NCBI GenBank assembly: GCA_041397525.1
Contig: JAWKWL010000007.1
Location: 124,001 to 188,000 of the forward strand
From: BOKV01 sp041397525
GTDB lineage: Bacteria > Pseudomonadota > Alphaproteobacteria > Rhizobiales > Rhizobiaceae
Length of the DNA: 64,000 bases
Reading direction: 5' to 3'
Shown: positions 32,846-42,478 of the stretch, one piece after another
Layout: each line of letters opens with the position of its first letter
Numbering within the stretch: position 1 is the first letter of the stretch
Notes under the pieces: model-generated
What the model was told of the DNA's origin: nothing
Seen by the model: only the letters and a program-made list of their open reading frames with translations
The model's database searches: none
Position numbers and translations under genes: made by a program

Positions 32846-34747
32846 TCACCGGGCAAACGCCTTGCGCTGCTCACCCCAGTCGCGGTGCCGGGTGGCGATG
32901 GTCGCGAGGTCACCCACCGTCAGGCCATCGGGCTGAGTACCGGTTTCAATGGCACGGACAAGGTCGGGTGCCAGAAAGGCCAGCGGCAATTGCTGGCTGA
33001 CAAAGGCACGATTCGTTTGTTCACGGCTGGCCAGATCGCTGATCGAGGCGGCATCGCCTGACATCAATTGCCGGAACCAGTGTTGCGCCCTGGTGATTGA
33101 CCGGATCAGGTTTTCATCGGGGAGACGTGGCGCGCCGCCGGTATCTGCCGCGATGACCAGCCGCCGATGCGTTCCGTGATTGCGAAAGGCAATCGCGATC
33201 AGCAGCTTGATCTCACCGGTTTCAACCTCGCTGGCTCTTGCTGTCGGGTTCGTTGACCGAAGATCAGCTTCGTTTAATTCGGTCACTGTTGGCAGGCCCT
33301 GATAGTCTGGAGCCTCACTGGCAGTTGGCTCCAGCCCCAACTCACCCAGCAAATTGTTCCGGTTGAGCCGGACTTCGATCTGCTCCGGTTTCAGGATGAT
33401 CGCTGTGACCATGCGCTGGATGATATCCCGCCTGGCGCTGCGCTTTTCTGTGAGGGTTGATGCCAGCACCTTGCCACGCGCAATTGCTTGTTCGATTGCT
33501 ATCGGATCAAGCGCCGGATCAGCAAGCATGTCGATCAGTCTCGACGGATTGCCAAGGTGATGGGCAAGGCATGCAGTGACTGCCTCTTCCAGCCGTGTCG
33601 CCGCAATCCGTTCTGCCGGAGTATCTGGCGATGTCGGCCCACCGCATTTGTCGTCGCTTGCTGCCCGGACATAATAGCGGTAGCGCCGGATGCCGCCTGA
33701 CGAAGGGTTTCCTGCAGTTCCTGTTCCAGCCTGTTCGTTCCGGCCGCTCAGCATCCTGGTCGTATGGGTTCCCGCATATTTCCTGCCTTGGTCATCGGTG
33801 ACGAGACCGGCCAGCAGATATCTGCCATCTTCATGATCCAGCTGATCCGTGTGGTAGGGCCGGTTGATACGCTTGCGCCGGTTTGCCCTTAGCTGCTCCT
33901 GCACCCGGTTCCATAGGTCATCGTCAATGATCGCCTCATGCCTGCCGGGATGGGTTTTGCCCCTGTGCCGTGTCTGGCCGATATAGACCGGATTCTGCAG
34001 GATCCAGTAGAGATGTCCCGTTGAGAATGCTGAGCCACCCGACCTTGCCCGTTGCTTCGTTGTGGCTCCTTCGCTGCCAAGTTGCTTTCTGAGTGCCGTC
34101 ACCGATCCCAGCTTCAAATAGCCTTCGAAGATGCCTTGAACGCGCTTCGCTTCGGCCTTGTTGGGAACAAGGTGATGATCTTCGAGGTCATAGCCCAGCG
34201 GAACATTGCCGCCCATGAACATGCCGCGTGCGCGTGCGGCTGCAATCTTGTCGCGGATGCGTTCACCCGTCACCTCCCGCTCGAACTGCGCAAACGACAA
34301 CAGCACATTGAGCGTCAATCGGCCCATGGATGTCGTCGTGTTGAAGGACTGCGTGACCGAGACAAACGAGGCGCTGGATTGATCCAGCACTTCAACCAGG
34401 CGAGCGAAGTCGAACAGCGAGCGTGTCAGCCGGTCGATCTTGTAGACAACCACGCAATCGATCTGTCCGGATTTGAGATCATCTATCAGTCTCTTCAAAG
34501 CCGGGCGCTCCATCGATCCACCCGAGAAGCCGCCATCGTCATAGTCTGTGGCAATGACCCGCCAGCCTTCATGTCTCTGGCTGGCAATATAGGCTTCGCA
34601 TGCCTCGCGCTGCGCATGCAGCGAATTGAACTCCTGTTCGAGCCCTTCCTCGGAGGATTTGCGGGTATAGATCGCGCAGCGAACCAGCCTGCCCTCTTCG
34701 TTGTTGATCTTGCTGTTGATCTTGCTGTTGCGCTTGTTGTCACGCAT
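32846..34747 (-). CDS. Large serine recombinase
   Basis: 633 residues from the ATG at 34747 (GGAGG eight bases before). Resolvase catalytic domain (about 20-170) with CAIYTRKSSEEGLEQEFNSL (nucleophile Ser in RKSS), the Arg in YKIDRLTRSLFD, and a Recombinase domain with GNVPLGYDLEDHHLVPN. A zinc-ribbon-like part near 340-400 includes YRYYVRAASDDKCGGPT and LLAGLVTDDQGR. Unlike tyrosine integrases, such enzymes use short att sites. It follows DUF3489 and DUF2924 genes with overlapping starts, a three-gene cassette common in alphaproteobacterial genomes. It lies near tRNA-Gln. Confidence 0.94.
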   Translation of the reverse strand: MRDNKRNSKINSKINNEEGRLVRCAIYTRKSSEEGLEQEFNSLHAQREACEAYIASQRHEGWRVIATDYDDGGFSGGSMERPALKRLIDDLKSGQIDCVVVYKIDRLTRSLFDFARLVEVLDQSSASFVSVTQSFNTTTSMGRLTLNVLLSFAQFEREVTGERIRDKIAAARARGMFMGGNVPLGYDLEDHHLVPNKAEAKRVQGIFEGYLKLGSVTALRKQLGSEGATTKQRARSGGSAFSTGHLYWILQNPVYIGQTRHRGKTHPGRHEAIIDDDLWNRVQEQLRANRRKRINRPYHTDQLDHEDGRYLLAGLVTDDQGRKYAGTHTTRMLSGRNEQAGTGTAGNPSSGGIRRYRYYVRAASDDKCGGPTSPDTPAERIAATRLEEAVTACLAHHLGNPSRLIDMLADPALDPIAIEQAIARGKVLASTLTEKRSARRDIIQRMVTAIILKPEQIEVRLNRNNLLGELGLEPTASEAPDYQGLPTVTELNEADLRSTNPTARASEVETGEIKLLIAIAFRNHGTHRRLVIAADTGGAPRLPDENLIRSITRAQHWFRQLMSGDAASISDLASREQTNRAFVSQQLPLAFLAPDLVRAIETGTQPDGLTVGDLATIATRHRDWGEQRKAFAR

Positions 34748-35543
34748 CGCTGCCACCTCCCGGATGCCTGACGGACTGGAATGCCTCGCCATCACCCGTT
34801 GACTGACTGCCCGATCGTCTGGCTGCTGTTCCAAAGAAGCGGGGTCCGGACCAATGCACCCCGGTGATGGTGCGGGCAATGGCACTGAGTGACTTCCAGC
34901 CCCTGCCCTGCCACAGATAGCTGCCATCCGATTGCACGATCACTTCATGAATGGCACCATGCCATTCCCGCACCAGCCGTGAGCCGGGTGGCAAGGATTG
35001 CGCTTGGCGGATCGGGGACACAGACAGGAACTTGGCAACGCCCCTGTTCCCGCTGTGTTCGGACATTTTTTCACCATCCTTGCCGCTGTGCTTTGCAACG
35101 GCTGCGGCGGATGCGCTTCGGCTGTCCTTGTTGCCATGTCGGTCATTGCCGGACCGATCACGCCGGTCGGCACCTCGGGTACTTCCCGAACGCACCGTGG
35201 CTCCTGCCATCGCCCTTGCAGCAGCAATCCCCTTGCGGCCCTGCTGGTGCAGTTGCAGTCCATGCGCCACTGCCCGCAACAGCAGTTCGCGGCTCATCCG
35301 GGCATCGGGCGCAACACCATAAAGCCGTTCCACCCATTCAAGCAGATGGTCAGTTTGAAGCGCATCAAGATCACCCGGCACGGGCATTGGTTGCCCGTGC
35401 CTTGCTGGTTTGGGATGAAGGGCGGGAGGCATCGCTTTGGTCTTGCCGGTGCCAGACTCGGCATAGAAAGCGCTGCTCCCACCGGCCGAACTATCCGGGG
35501 CGCCGGGTCCAGCCCCGCGCCCCTCCCCGTCCAGCCCGTTCAT
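34740..35543 (-). CDS. DUF2924 domain-containing protein
   Basis: 267 residues. Helical N-terminal part (LLEWVERLYGVAPDARMSREL), Arg/Lys/Ser-rich middle, and a C-terminal DUF2924 signature: GSRLVREWHGAIHEVIVQSD, YLWQGRGWKSLSAIARTITG and WSGPRFFG. Probably a DNA-binding partner of the recombinase (the fold resembles small DNA-binding domains), not proven. It overlaps the recombinase start by eight bases and the DUF3489 stop by four bases. Confidence 0.88.
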   Translation of the reverse strand: MNGLDGEGRGAGPGAPDSSAGGSSAFYAESGTGKTKAMPPALHPKPARHGQPMPVPGDLDALQTDHLLEWVERLYGVAPDARMSRELLLRAVAHGLQLHQQGRKGIAAARAMAGATVRSGSTRGADRRDRSGNDRHGNKDSRSASAAAVAKHSGKDGEKMSEHSGNRGVAKFLSVSPIRQAQSLPPGSRLVREWHGAIHEVIVQSDGSYLWQGRGWKSLSAIARTITGVHWSGPRFFGTAARRSGSQSTGDGEAFQSVRHPGGGSDA

Positions 35544-36463
35544 TGCTGGTCCTGCCGGATCACATAACGCCGCTCGCCCTTTGGCGTGGTCATCGACCCG
35601 AATACAGTCCCGAAATTCTTTCTGACCGTTCCTGACAGGAAGCCACGCACCGAATGTGCCTGCCATCCGGTCGCTTCCATCATCTCTGCAATCGAGGCCC
35701 CATTCTTGCGCGAAAGCAGACTGATCACCGTCCCGCCCTTTGTCACCTTGGCTGATGCCTCCCTGCCTCTGCCTTTCGACGGATCAGCGGCTTTGTTGGT
35801 TGAAGCGCCCTTTGATCGGGCAGTCGGATGGTCAGTGTGTAGGGTAGTTGGCTTTGCAGGCCGTTTGCCAGACGGGACACCAATCGGGCCGGCAGCCTTT
35901 TGCGGAATTGCCTGGCCCTTTGCGTCCACTAATCCTGCATGCCCCAGCTTCGATCCTTTTCGAGATTTGGTTCCCGCCTTGCCTCCATCGTTCCCGGCTT
36001 GACCTGACCTGCGCGACCTGGATTTCGTACTTTCTGGTACCGAAGTTTCGACAGCGTCGTCGGGCCGATCCTTTGCATTCCGGTTCACTGCGCTATCAGT
36101 TGCACTCCCGGCAGGCTTCGCACCGTTCTTGGCTTTGGCCGACTTTGCTGCTTCGGCTGCCTTCGCAGGCCTCCGTTGTTCCTTCGCTTCTGCAGACACC
36201 TTGCCAGATTTTGTTGCCCTCGCAGTCTTGCCGACTACTTGCCCCGGCACATCTGCCCCAGTGGTTTCGGCTTTCTTCGCTGAACCGGAAGACCTGACCA
36301 AGTCTTCTGTGGCTACGGTCTCTGCCATGCCGCCGCCATCCCCTGCCGCATTCCCCGCGCCATCCATCATGGGCAGTGGCGAATTCTGGGCAGCATCAGG
36401 CCCTCCCCGTCCCGCCATCTCCCTCGTCATTACATCGCTGATGATTTCGAACAGTCTTGTCAT
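35540..36463 (-). CDS. DUF3489 domain-containing protein
   Basis: 307 residues from the ATG at 36463 (AAGGAG six bases before). Residues 1-225 are low-complexity, rich in Lys, Ala, Ser and Gly. The C-terminal DUF3489 domain reads TVISLLSRKNGASIAEMMEA, then TGWQAHSVRGFLSGTVRKNF and ERRYVIR, a winged-helix-like module. It is the first gene of the cassette; the long disordered linker is unusual in length. Confidence 0.85.
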   Translation of the reverse strand: MTRLFEIISDVMTREMAGRGGPDAAQNSPLPMMDGAGNAAGDGGGMAETVATEDLVRSSGSAKKAETTGADVPGQVVGKTARATKSGKVSAEAKEQRRPAKAAEAAKSAKAKNGAKPAGSATDSAVNRNAKDRPDDAVETSVPESTKSRSRRSGQAGNDGGKAGTKSRKGSKLGHAGLVDAKGQAIPQKAAGPIGVPSGKRPAKPTTLHTDHPTARSKGASTNKAADPSKGRGREASAKVTKGGTVISLLSRKNGASIAEMMEATGWQAHSVRGFLSGTVRKNFGTVFGSMTTPKGERRYVIRQDQQ

Positions 36464-37063
36464 GGTTGGCTCCTTGCCTCTCAGCAGAACCAGCCAATCC
36501 GGCCCTGCTACCATGACAAGCCCGATCCTTTCATGTTCAAGGGATCAGGCCGACCTTTAACCGCGCAATTCGTGCGCCACCTGTTGTGTCAGGTCCAGAC
36601 AAGCAATGCTTGCGTGCACAATGAAGTCCAGTAAATAGTCGCTTGGGCCGATATGTAAATGAAAACAAGGCAGCTGACACTTGAAGACTAATTTGACAGG
36701 TTTGCTCGCCCGTTTCGAACGTTCGCCAAGTAATAGTAATGTCCCGAAGGCTGCCATTTGCTACAATTGAATTGAATGTCGAGAAAGGGTGCGGACCAGG
36801 ACTTCAGCCGTGCGCCATCATATTCAATGTTAGGGCTGCGACCCTCGACAACACGTTGTCCCGATCCGGCTGCATCCGCGCACTGGCCGCTGCGCTAGAA
36901 GGCCGGGAAGCGGTTTCTCTGGATCGATAATCAATGAAGCTGATGAATGCGCCAATTTGGTGAATTTCTCACAAGACTATGCAAACAGTGAGTGAATCCG
37001 CGCAGTTGAAATTACTTGGATTGGAGTCGCGGTTGCGTCTGCCGCGACCAGGTTCGGAAGTTC
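36464..37063. other. Gene-free, more AT-rich stretch
   Basis: About 600 bases between the recombinase cassette and the metallopeptidase fragment. I see no supported gene, RNA or repeat. The promoter of the DUF3489 operon should be at its left end. Confidence 0.5.
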
Positions 37064-37564
37064 TCAGGCCATGGCCCTTTCTAATCTCTCTTTCCGACGC
37101 TCCCAATTGGGCATCACCTTGTCGAGGAGCTTGAAGAAGGCTGCCCCGTGATGGGGCTCAGCCACGTGGCAGAGTTCGTGAGTGATCACGTAGTCGATGG
37201 CGTCGACCGGCGCCTGCACCAAGCGGCGGTTCAACAGCAGACGTCCGGCCGGTGACATGGACCCCCATCGCTGCCGGGTCTGGCGTACGATGAGACCCTT
37301 CGGCCGGAATGCCTCGGGATCCGGGAAGAGACCGAGACAGAGCTCAATCCGCTCCGGAAACTTGATGTGGGCCCGGTCCCGGTACCATGCCTCGACCAGA
37401 TCGCGCGTCACCTCCGGCCTTGTCGGCCGGTGCGTTTGCACGACGATGAAGCCGCGGATCAGCTTCACGCTTTCCTGCACATGCGGGACGACCTTCAGCC
37501 GGTATTGGCGCCCGAGATAGAGATGGGTCTCCCCTGCGACGAACCTGCGCTCCGGCGTGCGCGG
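37064..37564 (-). pseudogene. M48/YgjP-like (DUF45) metallopeptidase, 5'-truncated by IS copy 1
   Basis: The frame is open from the IS boundary at 37564 to the stop, giving about 165 residues: TPERRFVAGETHLYLGRQYR, then RQRWGSMSPAGRLLLNRR and the zinc motif THELCHVAEPHHG. These are the C-terminal two thirds of the YgjP family, whose genes often sit beside type I restriction hsdR. The N-terminal part is missing at the IS end. The other side of the IS carries a different gene, so sequence was lost in the event. Confidence 0.85.
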
Positions 37565-39071
37565 TGTACACCGTCAGCGCTTAGTGGACAGATTGGGTTG
37601 ATTGCTTAAGGGAGTGATTTTGGCTCATCTTTGCTAACTCAGGAGCAAATGATGAGACGAAAGAGCGAACGATTTACCGATGATGCAGATCGGGTTGTGA
37701 AGGACATCAAGCGCCAGACCCGGCGACGTTTTTCTGCTGAAGAGAAGATACGTATCGTGCTGGCTGGCCTTCGTGGCGAGGACAGCATTGCTGAACTTTG
37801 CCGTCAGGAAGGTATTGCCCAGAGCCAGTATTATTCCTGGTCGAAGGAGTTCATGGAGGCGGGCAAGAAGCGGCTGGCCGGGGACACCATGCGCGAAGCC
37901 AATACCGATGAGGTCAAAGGGCTTCGCAAGGAGGCCCGGGACCTGAAAGGAGGTGGCTGCCGAACAGGCTCTGGAACTTCGACTTCTCAAAAAAAGCATG
38001 TTCACGGATGGGGGAGACGAAGAATGAGGTATCCCGCATCTGAAGCTTTGAGATCATTCGTCTGGTTGAGCAATCGCATTTGCCCGCCAAACAGACGCTG
38101 GATAAACTCGGCATTCCACGTTCAACCTTCCTCGACCGCTGACAAATACCAGACTGGCGGCGTGGATGCTTTGGAAAACAAGGCTCCCATGCCTGCACGA
38201 GGTTTGGAACCGGATCCCCGATCATGTCAGGAGCAAATCGTCGATCTGGCACTTGAAGAGCCGGAACTCGCCACGGGAACTGGCCGTCAGGTTTACCGAC
38301 ACCAAACGCTACTTCGTCTCGGAAGCCAGTGTTTACCGGCTGTTGAAGGCGCATGACCTGATTACCAGTCCGGCCTTTGTGGTGATCAAGGCTGCTGACG
38401 AGTTCAGGGACAAAACCCGCAGCACCCAATCAGCTCTGGCAGACCGACTACGCTACTTGAAGGTTATCGGCTGGGGCTGGTTCTACCTCAGCACGATATT
38501 GGACGATTACAGCCGATACGTGATCGCCTGGAAGCTTCATGCACAACCATGAAGGCCAGCGATGTCACCGACGCTGGAACTCGCCCTGCAGGCTTCAGGC
38601 TGTGATCAGGTCAATGTCCGGCACCGGCCAAGACTGCTGTCGGACAATGGCTCCAGCTACATCGCCACCGAACTGGCTGAATGGTTGGAAGACAAGAATG
38701 GATCATGTCCGTGGCGCACATATCATCCACAAACCCAAGGCAAAATTGAGAGATGGCATCAGACCTTGAAGAACCGCATCCTTCTGGAAAACTACTTCCT
38801 CCCCGGCGACCTCAAGGGGGCAGATCGGCAAGTTCATCAGCCACTACAATCACCACCGGTACCACGAGAGCCTGCAAAACCTGACACCCGCAGACGTCTA
38901 CTTCGGACGAGCCGAACAAATCCTGCAACAACGAGAAAGGATCAAACAAAACACTATTAACCTGCGGCGCTTGCAACACCGCAAGCAGGCCGCTTAACAT
39001 CAACAAACCGATGAGCCAAATACTCGCTTAGCTCAAGCTGCAATCTGTCCAGAAATCCCTGACGACGGACA
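37565..39071 (+). mobile_element. IS3-family element, copy 1 (degenerate)
   Basis: 1507 bases, ends TGTACACCGTCAGCGC and (complement) TGTCCGTCGTCAGG, which are imperfect inverted repeats. It encodes the same two proteins as copy 4. OrfA is readable from 37649 to about 37945, then frameshifts (an extra A and other indels) break it; OrfB is in three or more frames between 38030 and 38996. Compared with copy 4 it has insertions, deletions and substitutions, and an almost unchanged length. It separates the M48 fragment from the DUF2779 stub. No clean target duplication is visible. Confidence 0.9.
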
Positions 39072-39158
39072 GGGGTACTCATCGGGCGCAATCTTGAGCA
39101 GCCAAAGAGACTTCGGACAATTCAGGTACTGGATGAAATCTGTCTTGGTTAGCGGCAT
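39072..39158 (-). pseudogene. DUF2779-like gene, N-terminal stub cut by IS copy 1
   Basis: From the ATG at 39158 (GAGGG just upstream) the frame reads MPLTKTDFIQYLNCPKSLWL then LKIAPDEYP and runs into the IS end. This is the start typical of DUF2779 proteins (Cas4/PD-D/E-XK-like nucleases), including the first Cys of their iron-sulfur site. Only 29 codons remain. It follows the KTSC gene by 25 bases, so it once belonged to the same defence operon. Confidence 0.75.
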
Positions 39159-39183
39159 ATTTCCCTCAGTGTACTAAAAATTA

Positions 39184-39396
39184 TTATCCGACTCTAGAGT
39201 ACCCATAAGCATTCTTTATGTATGTATTTAGAAAGCGCCCTTTTGAGCCAGCTTGCATGAGCTGCTCATACATATTTTCTGGAACTCCGTAGTATTGATA
39301 AATTGTTCCGTTTTGGAATTCTACTTCCAGGGTTTGAGATGGGATATCATACCCGATCGAAGCTATGTTTGATGACGCGACAGAGTATCTCTCCAT
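39184..39396 (-). CDS. KTSC domain protein
   Basis: 70 residues, a full KTSC domain: SSNIASIGYDIPSQTLEVEF, then FQNGTIYQYYGVPENMYEQL and KGRFLNTYIKNAYGYSRVG. KTSC domains are small beta-rich modules also found in phage and RNA-linked proteins; function unknown. It starts nine bases after the HerA stop, so it is in the SIR2-HerA transcription unit. Confidence 0.85.
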   Translation of the reverse strand: MERYSVASSNIASIGYDIPSQTLEVEFQNGTIYQYYGVPENMYEQLMQAGSKGRFLNTYIKNAYGYSRVG

Positions 39397-39405
39397 AAAT
39401 TCCTC

Positions 39406-41241
39406 CTAATCTCCCTCTGATTCGTCATCGACTGGTTGACGCTGAATCTCGACGTTATTGATAACTGCCCGAGGACGCTGAGCGCGCCACGATGCAACAA
39501 CGCGATCATATCCCTCCTCGCGGCGAGGAATTGACCACTGCTCGCTCACTTTTGGATCGCTACTTCGGGGGCGATGCTCTTCGTGTGGCAAGGTGATCCG
39601 ACAGCGCATAGGAAGCTTCGCAGCCTCTCCCATGACGATCGCCTCGCCAGTTCTCAAAACGGGTAGCACCTCAAGAAGGCTGACAAGTCCATCAGGCAAT
39701 GTGCCCTGAACTCTCGCGCGATCTTGGGGGTTTGAAAGGCGCAATGCGAAATAGGTTCCGCACTGAGAGAGTATCGTTTCATCCACCTCAGAAGGCCGCT
39801 GACTGATGACCATTGCCCCTACGCCATACTTTCTGCCCTCCTTCGCGATCTTCTGGACTGTTTGTGAAGCCAGACCGTTCGCACTGCTCGACAAGTATCG
39901 ATGCGCCTCCTCCATCACGACCAATAGCGGGCGCTCAATGCCACCTTCTGATTTTTCTCTACTCCAGAACATCGACTCGTAGATGACCTTGAGAATTGAG
40001 CCCACCAAACGCTCTAAGACGAGGCTAGGAACGCCCGAAAGATCAAGGATTGTGATCGGCTTGGGACCGCCAATCCATCCGGCCAGTAGCTGATCAAGGT
40101 CTTTGTTAACAGTCCCGTCGAGTGCGGGTTCCCAGTTGCCTGGATGAAGGAGGAAATTGTAGCGCCGATCGAGTAGCAGTGAACGAAGCTGGTTGAGCTG
40201 CCTACGAATGCCGATTGCTTGTTGATTCAAAAACGGGCCCTGTGCTCCCATTGCGTGTGGCTTGTAGGTCGGAGCAACAAGCTGGTCTGCATCGCCGGCA
40301 TTTTGCAACGTAGGCTGATCGCGGTTTTGTCCCTCAAATGTCGCGACCTCGAAATTGATCAGATCATACCAGAGCTGCTTGAGGCTGAACGGCAAAGGGG
40401 TATCAACTGTGATCGAGCTTTCTAGAACGCCCGGGAAATTCTGTGCGGCGTGGGAAGCAACCTTGAGCTGAAAAATCTTGTCGGTGAATGCTGTCTCGCG
40501 CGCGGCATCAACTCCGCCCGTAAGAAAGTCTAGTAAATCTGAAGCGTCCAGGGCCCAATAGGGCATCAGCAGCTCCTGTTCACCGGCTTGCGGATCGACA
40601 GAAAATACAGTGGCAATGTCCGAGAGTGCAGCCGAATACTCGCCGTGAATGTCGAGCATGAGAATGCGAGCATTTGGATGATGCTCCACCCCTTCGTCAG
40701 AGCTTGAAATCGAACGCAAAAGACTGGCTATGGTCGTCGATTTTCCGGAGCCCGTCGATCCCAGAATGGCGGAATGGCGAGTGACCAACTCATTCAAAGC
40801 CAGTTTGGCAGGGATGCTTTCAGCACTGGACAGTGAGCCGATGACAACCTGGCCTAGTTCGCTCGCTCCATAGATCTTGGCGAGGCTGCTCTCGGTCGTG
40901 ATGTGCACGCCATCTCCTACATTGGGATATTGACTGATGCCTCGCTCGAAGACCCCGCTTATCGCCTCTCCGACAAGCTGTACTTCCATCCATCGACCAG
41001 TGTCAGCTTCGGGAGCAATGCCTGTTTGTGGCGCCGCATTGGCCCCCACACCGGATACGACTCCATACAGCTCCTGATATCCCTGCGGGATCCTGACGAA
41101 GCTGCCAACCTGGCCAATACGGTAGGCGCGTCCCTCAATCATGGAGAGGCCTGAAGCGACAGATTGAGCGAGATGAACGCTTACGGCAGAACCAGAGACC
41201 GATGCGACGCTGCCCAGATATGTAGGATCGCGGCTAAGCAT
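39406..41241 (-). CDS. HerA-type ATPase of a SIR2-HerA defence system
   Basis: 611 residues. N-terminal HAS-barrel (about 1-130), then a RecA-like HerA/FtsK ATPase (DUF87): Walker A GSTGSGKS near 161-168 (numbered from the ATG at 41241), Walker B LLVVMEEAHRYL near 440, and arginine-finger region QRPSEVDETILSQCGTYFAL. HerA proteins form hexameric rings. In SIR2-HerA systems the ring assembles with the SIR2 NADase to protect against phage. A GTG nine bases upstream is an alternative start. The ATG overlaps the SIR2 stop by eight bases. Confidence 0.93.
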   Translation of the reverse strand: MLSRDPTYLGSVASVSGSAVSVHLAQSVASGLSMIEGRAYRIGQVGSFVRIPQGYQELYGVVSGVGANAAPQTGIAPEADTGRWMEVQLVGEAISGVFERGISQYPNVGDGVHITTESSLAKIYGASELGQVVIGSLSSAESIPAKLALNELVTRHSAILGSTGSGKSTTIASLLRSISSSDEGVEHHPNARILMLDIHGEYSAALSDIATVFSVDPQAGEQELLMPYWALDASDLLDFLTGGVDAARETAFTDKIFQLKVASHAAQNFPGVLESSITVDTPLPFSLKQLWYDLINFEVATFEGQNRDQPTLQNAGDADQLVAPTYKPHAMGAQGPFLNQQAIGIRRQLNQLRSLLLDRRYNFLLHPGNWEPALDGTVNKDLDQLLAGWIGGPKPITILDLSGVPSLVLERLVGSILKVIYESMFWSREKSEGGIERPLLVVMEEAHRYLSSSANGLASQTVQKIAKEGRKYGVGAMVISQRPSEVDETILSQCGTYFALRLSNPQDRARVQGTLPDGLVSLLEVLPVLRTGEAIVMGEAAKLPMRCRITLPHEEHRPRSSDPKVSEQWSIPRREEGYDRVVASWRAQRPRAVINNVEIQRQPVDDESEGD

Positions 41242-42478
41242 TCTCGGCACCAGTCACTGGCGGCGCTGCAAGTTCCTTTGCGTCGTTTTCCCCTATGGCC
41301 TCTGGTTTTGGAAGTATGTCCGTGGCCTGAGCCAACGCAAAAAAGCGCGCAAGCCTAGCAAAGTCCCCCAAAACGAACTGACTCTCGCCATCTGCGTCCG
41401 TCTGCCAGAATGTTCGGCGAATACTCTTCCATTCTTCCGTTGGCGGCTCTCCAGGTTTCCATTTGCCTTTGACACCGAAGATTACGGCCCCGTCGCGCGC
41501 ATATACACTCAGATTGGGCCTACGAAGGGCAAGTTTGACGGCGAGCACCTCATGCTCAAGAGGCCTGAACTGGAACGCCAAAACAGCGGTGTGTGTGTTC
41601 GCAGACAATGCTTCGTCCAAGACCGCGCTGATGTGCGCGTCAAAGAAAGAAAATCCCGAACAGATTAAAATTGTGTCCGGCGTTGTTAGAAAATCTCGTA
41701 GGCGTCCGAACAAGGCAGAGTATGGCTGCCGCGCTATCTGCTCGTACTTGAGATGATCAGGATAGATGAGCTGCGTGGCTTTCCGACTACCAGTCCTGAT
41801 AATCGCGTCTGGCTTCACCTCCCAACCGAGTGAGCCATGAATCTTCCATATCCGTGACCAACGGGAAGGCAGTGAGTCCTCCGAGATGCTCGTGGGATCG
41901 AAGAACGGTTTGTGAGAGCCTGTGAAACCGTCAAAGTAAGGTAACCTTGCACGTTCAAAAGCCTCTTCGAGCAATAGATCATAATTCGGGGTGAATATCT
42001 CGATCGGATGGTCGCGTTGCGTTCCACCAATCCAGGAAATCAGCTCGGTGAAGGCGTTCGGTTCTTCTGGAAGTGGCCTCGCAACGATTGCGCCAATCTT
42101 TTCGCAAATGCGCTGGGCAAGCCCTTCATATTCAGTTCCGTTGAGCCCATGAACTTCGGCGGCTCCGATCGCTTGTGACAAACGCCTGACACGCGTCAGA
42201 ATCGTCTCGATGTTCGGATCATTACCTAGCTCAGGCAAAAATTTATCAATTACCCCACGATCCTCAGGCACCAAGTCGCCAACGACGATTTCGGTTAAGC
42301 GGGCAACATCAGGGATGAGAGGGTCGCCGCCCGTGTCGAGCTTGCCTTCGGCGTTCACTCGAACGGAAACGGGTGCGCCAGCACCCAAAAGCATGCCTAT
42401 ACGCTTCTTGCCTTGCGACAATATCTGCCGCAAATCGACCATGAAGCGATCTGGATTATGAAGTGTCGTATCGGTCAT
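41234..42478 (-). CDS. SIR2-like NADase of a SIR2-HerA defence system
   Basis: 414 residues. SIR2 fold with a glycine motif LLGAGAPVSV (32-39) in place of GAGIS, the catalytic-type Asn165 in FTPNYDLLLEEAF and His214 in WKIHGSLGW, and a C-terminal ICSGFSFFDAHISAVL segment. Such proteins hydrolyse NAD+ on infection, causing abortive defence. Together with the overlapping HerA gene this is the known SIR2-HerA architecture. Base composition is visibly more AT-rich than the sox region, suggesting transfer. Confidence 0.92.
   Translation of the reverse strand: MTDTTLHNPDRFMVDLRQILSQGKKRIGMLLGAGAPVSVRVNAEGKLDTGGDPLIPDVARLTEIVVGDLVPEDRGVIDKFLPELGNDPNIETILTRVRRLSQAIGAAEVHGLNGTEYEGLAQRICEKIGAIVARPLPEEPNAFTELISWIGGTQRDHPIEIFTPNYDLLLEEAFERARLPYFDGFTGSHKPFFDPTSISEDSLPSRWSRIWKIHGSLGWEVKPDAIIRTGSRKATQLIYPDHLKYEQIARQPYSALFGRLRDFLTTPDTILICSGFSFFDAHISAVLDEALSANTHTAVLAFQFRPLEHEVLAVKLALRRPNLSVYARDGAVIFGVKGKWKPGEPPTEEWKSIRRTFWQTDADGESQFVLGDFARLARFFALAQATDILPKPEAIGENDAKELAAPPVTGAENA

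Noticed and set aside
34889..35635. 248-codon plus-strand open frame
   Set aside because: Antisense to the DUF2924 gene, which has overlapping starts with its neighbours and a clear domain.
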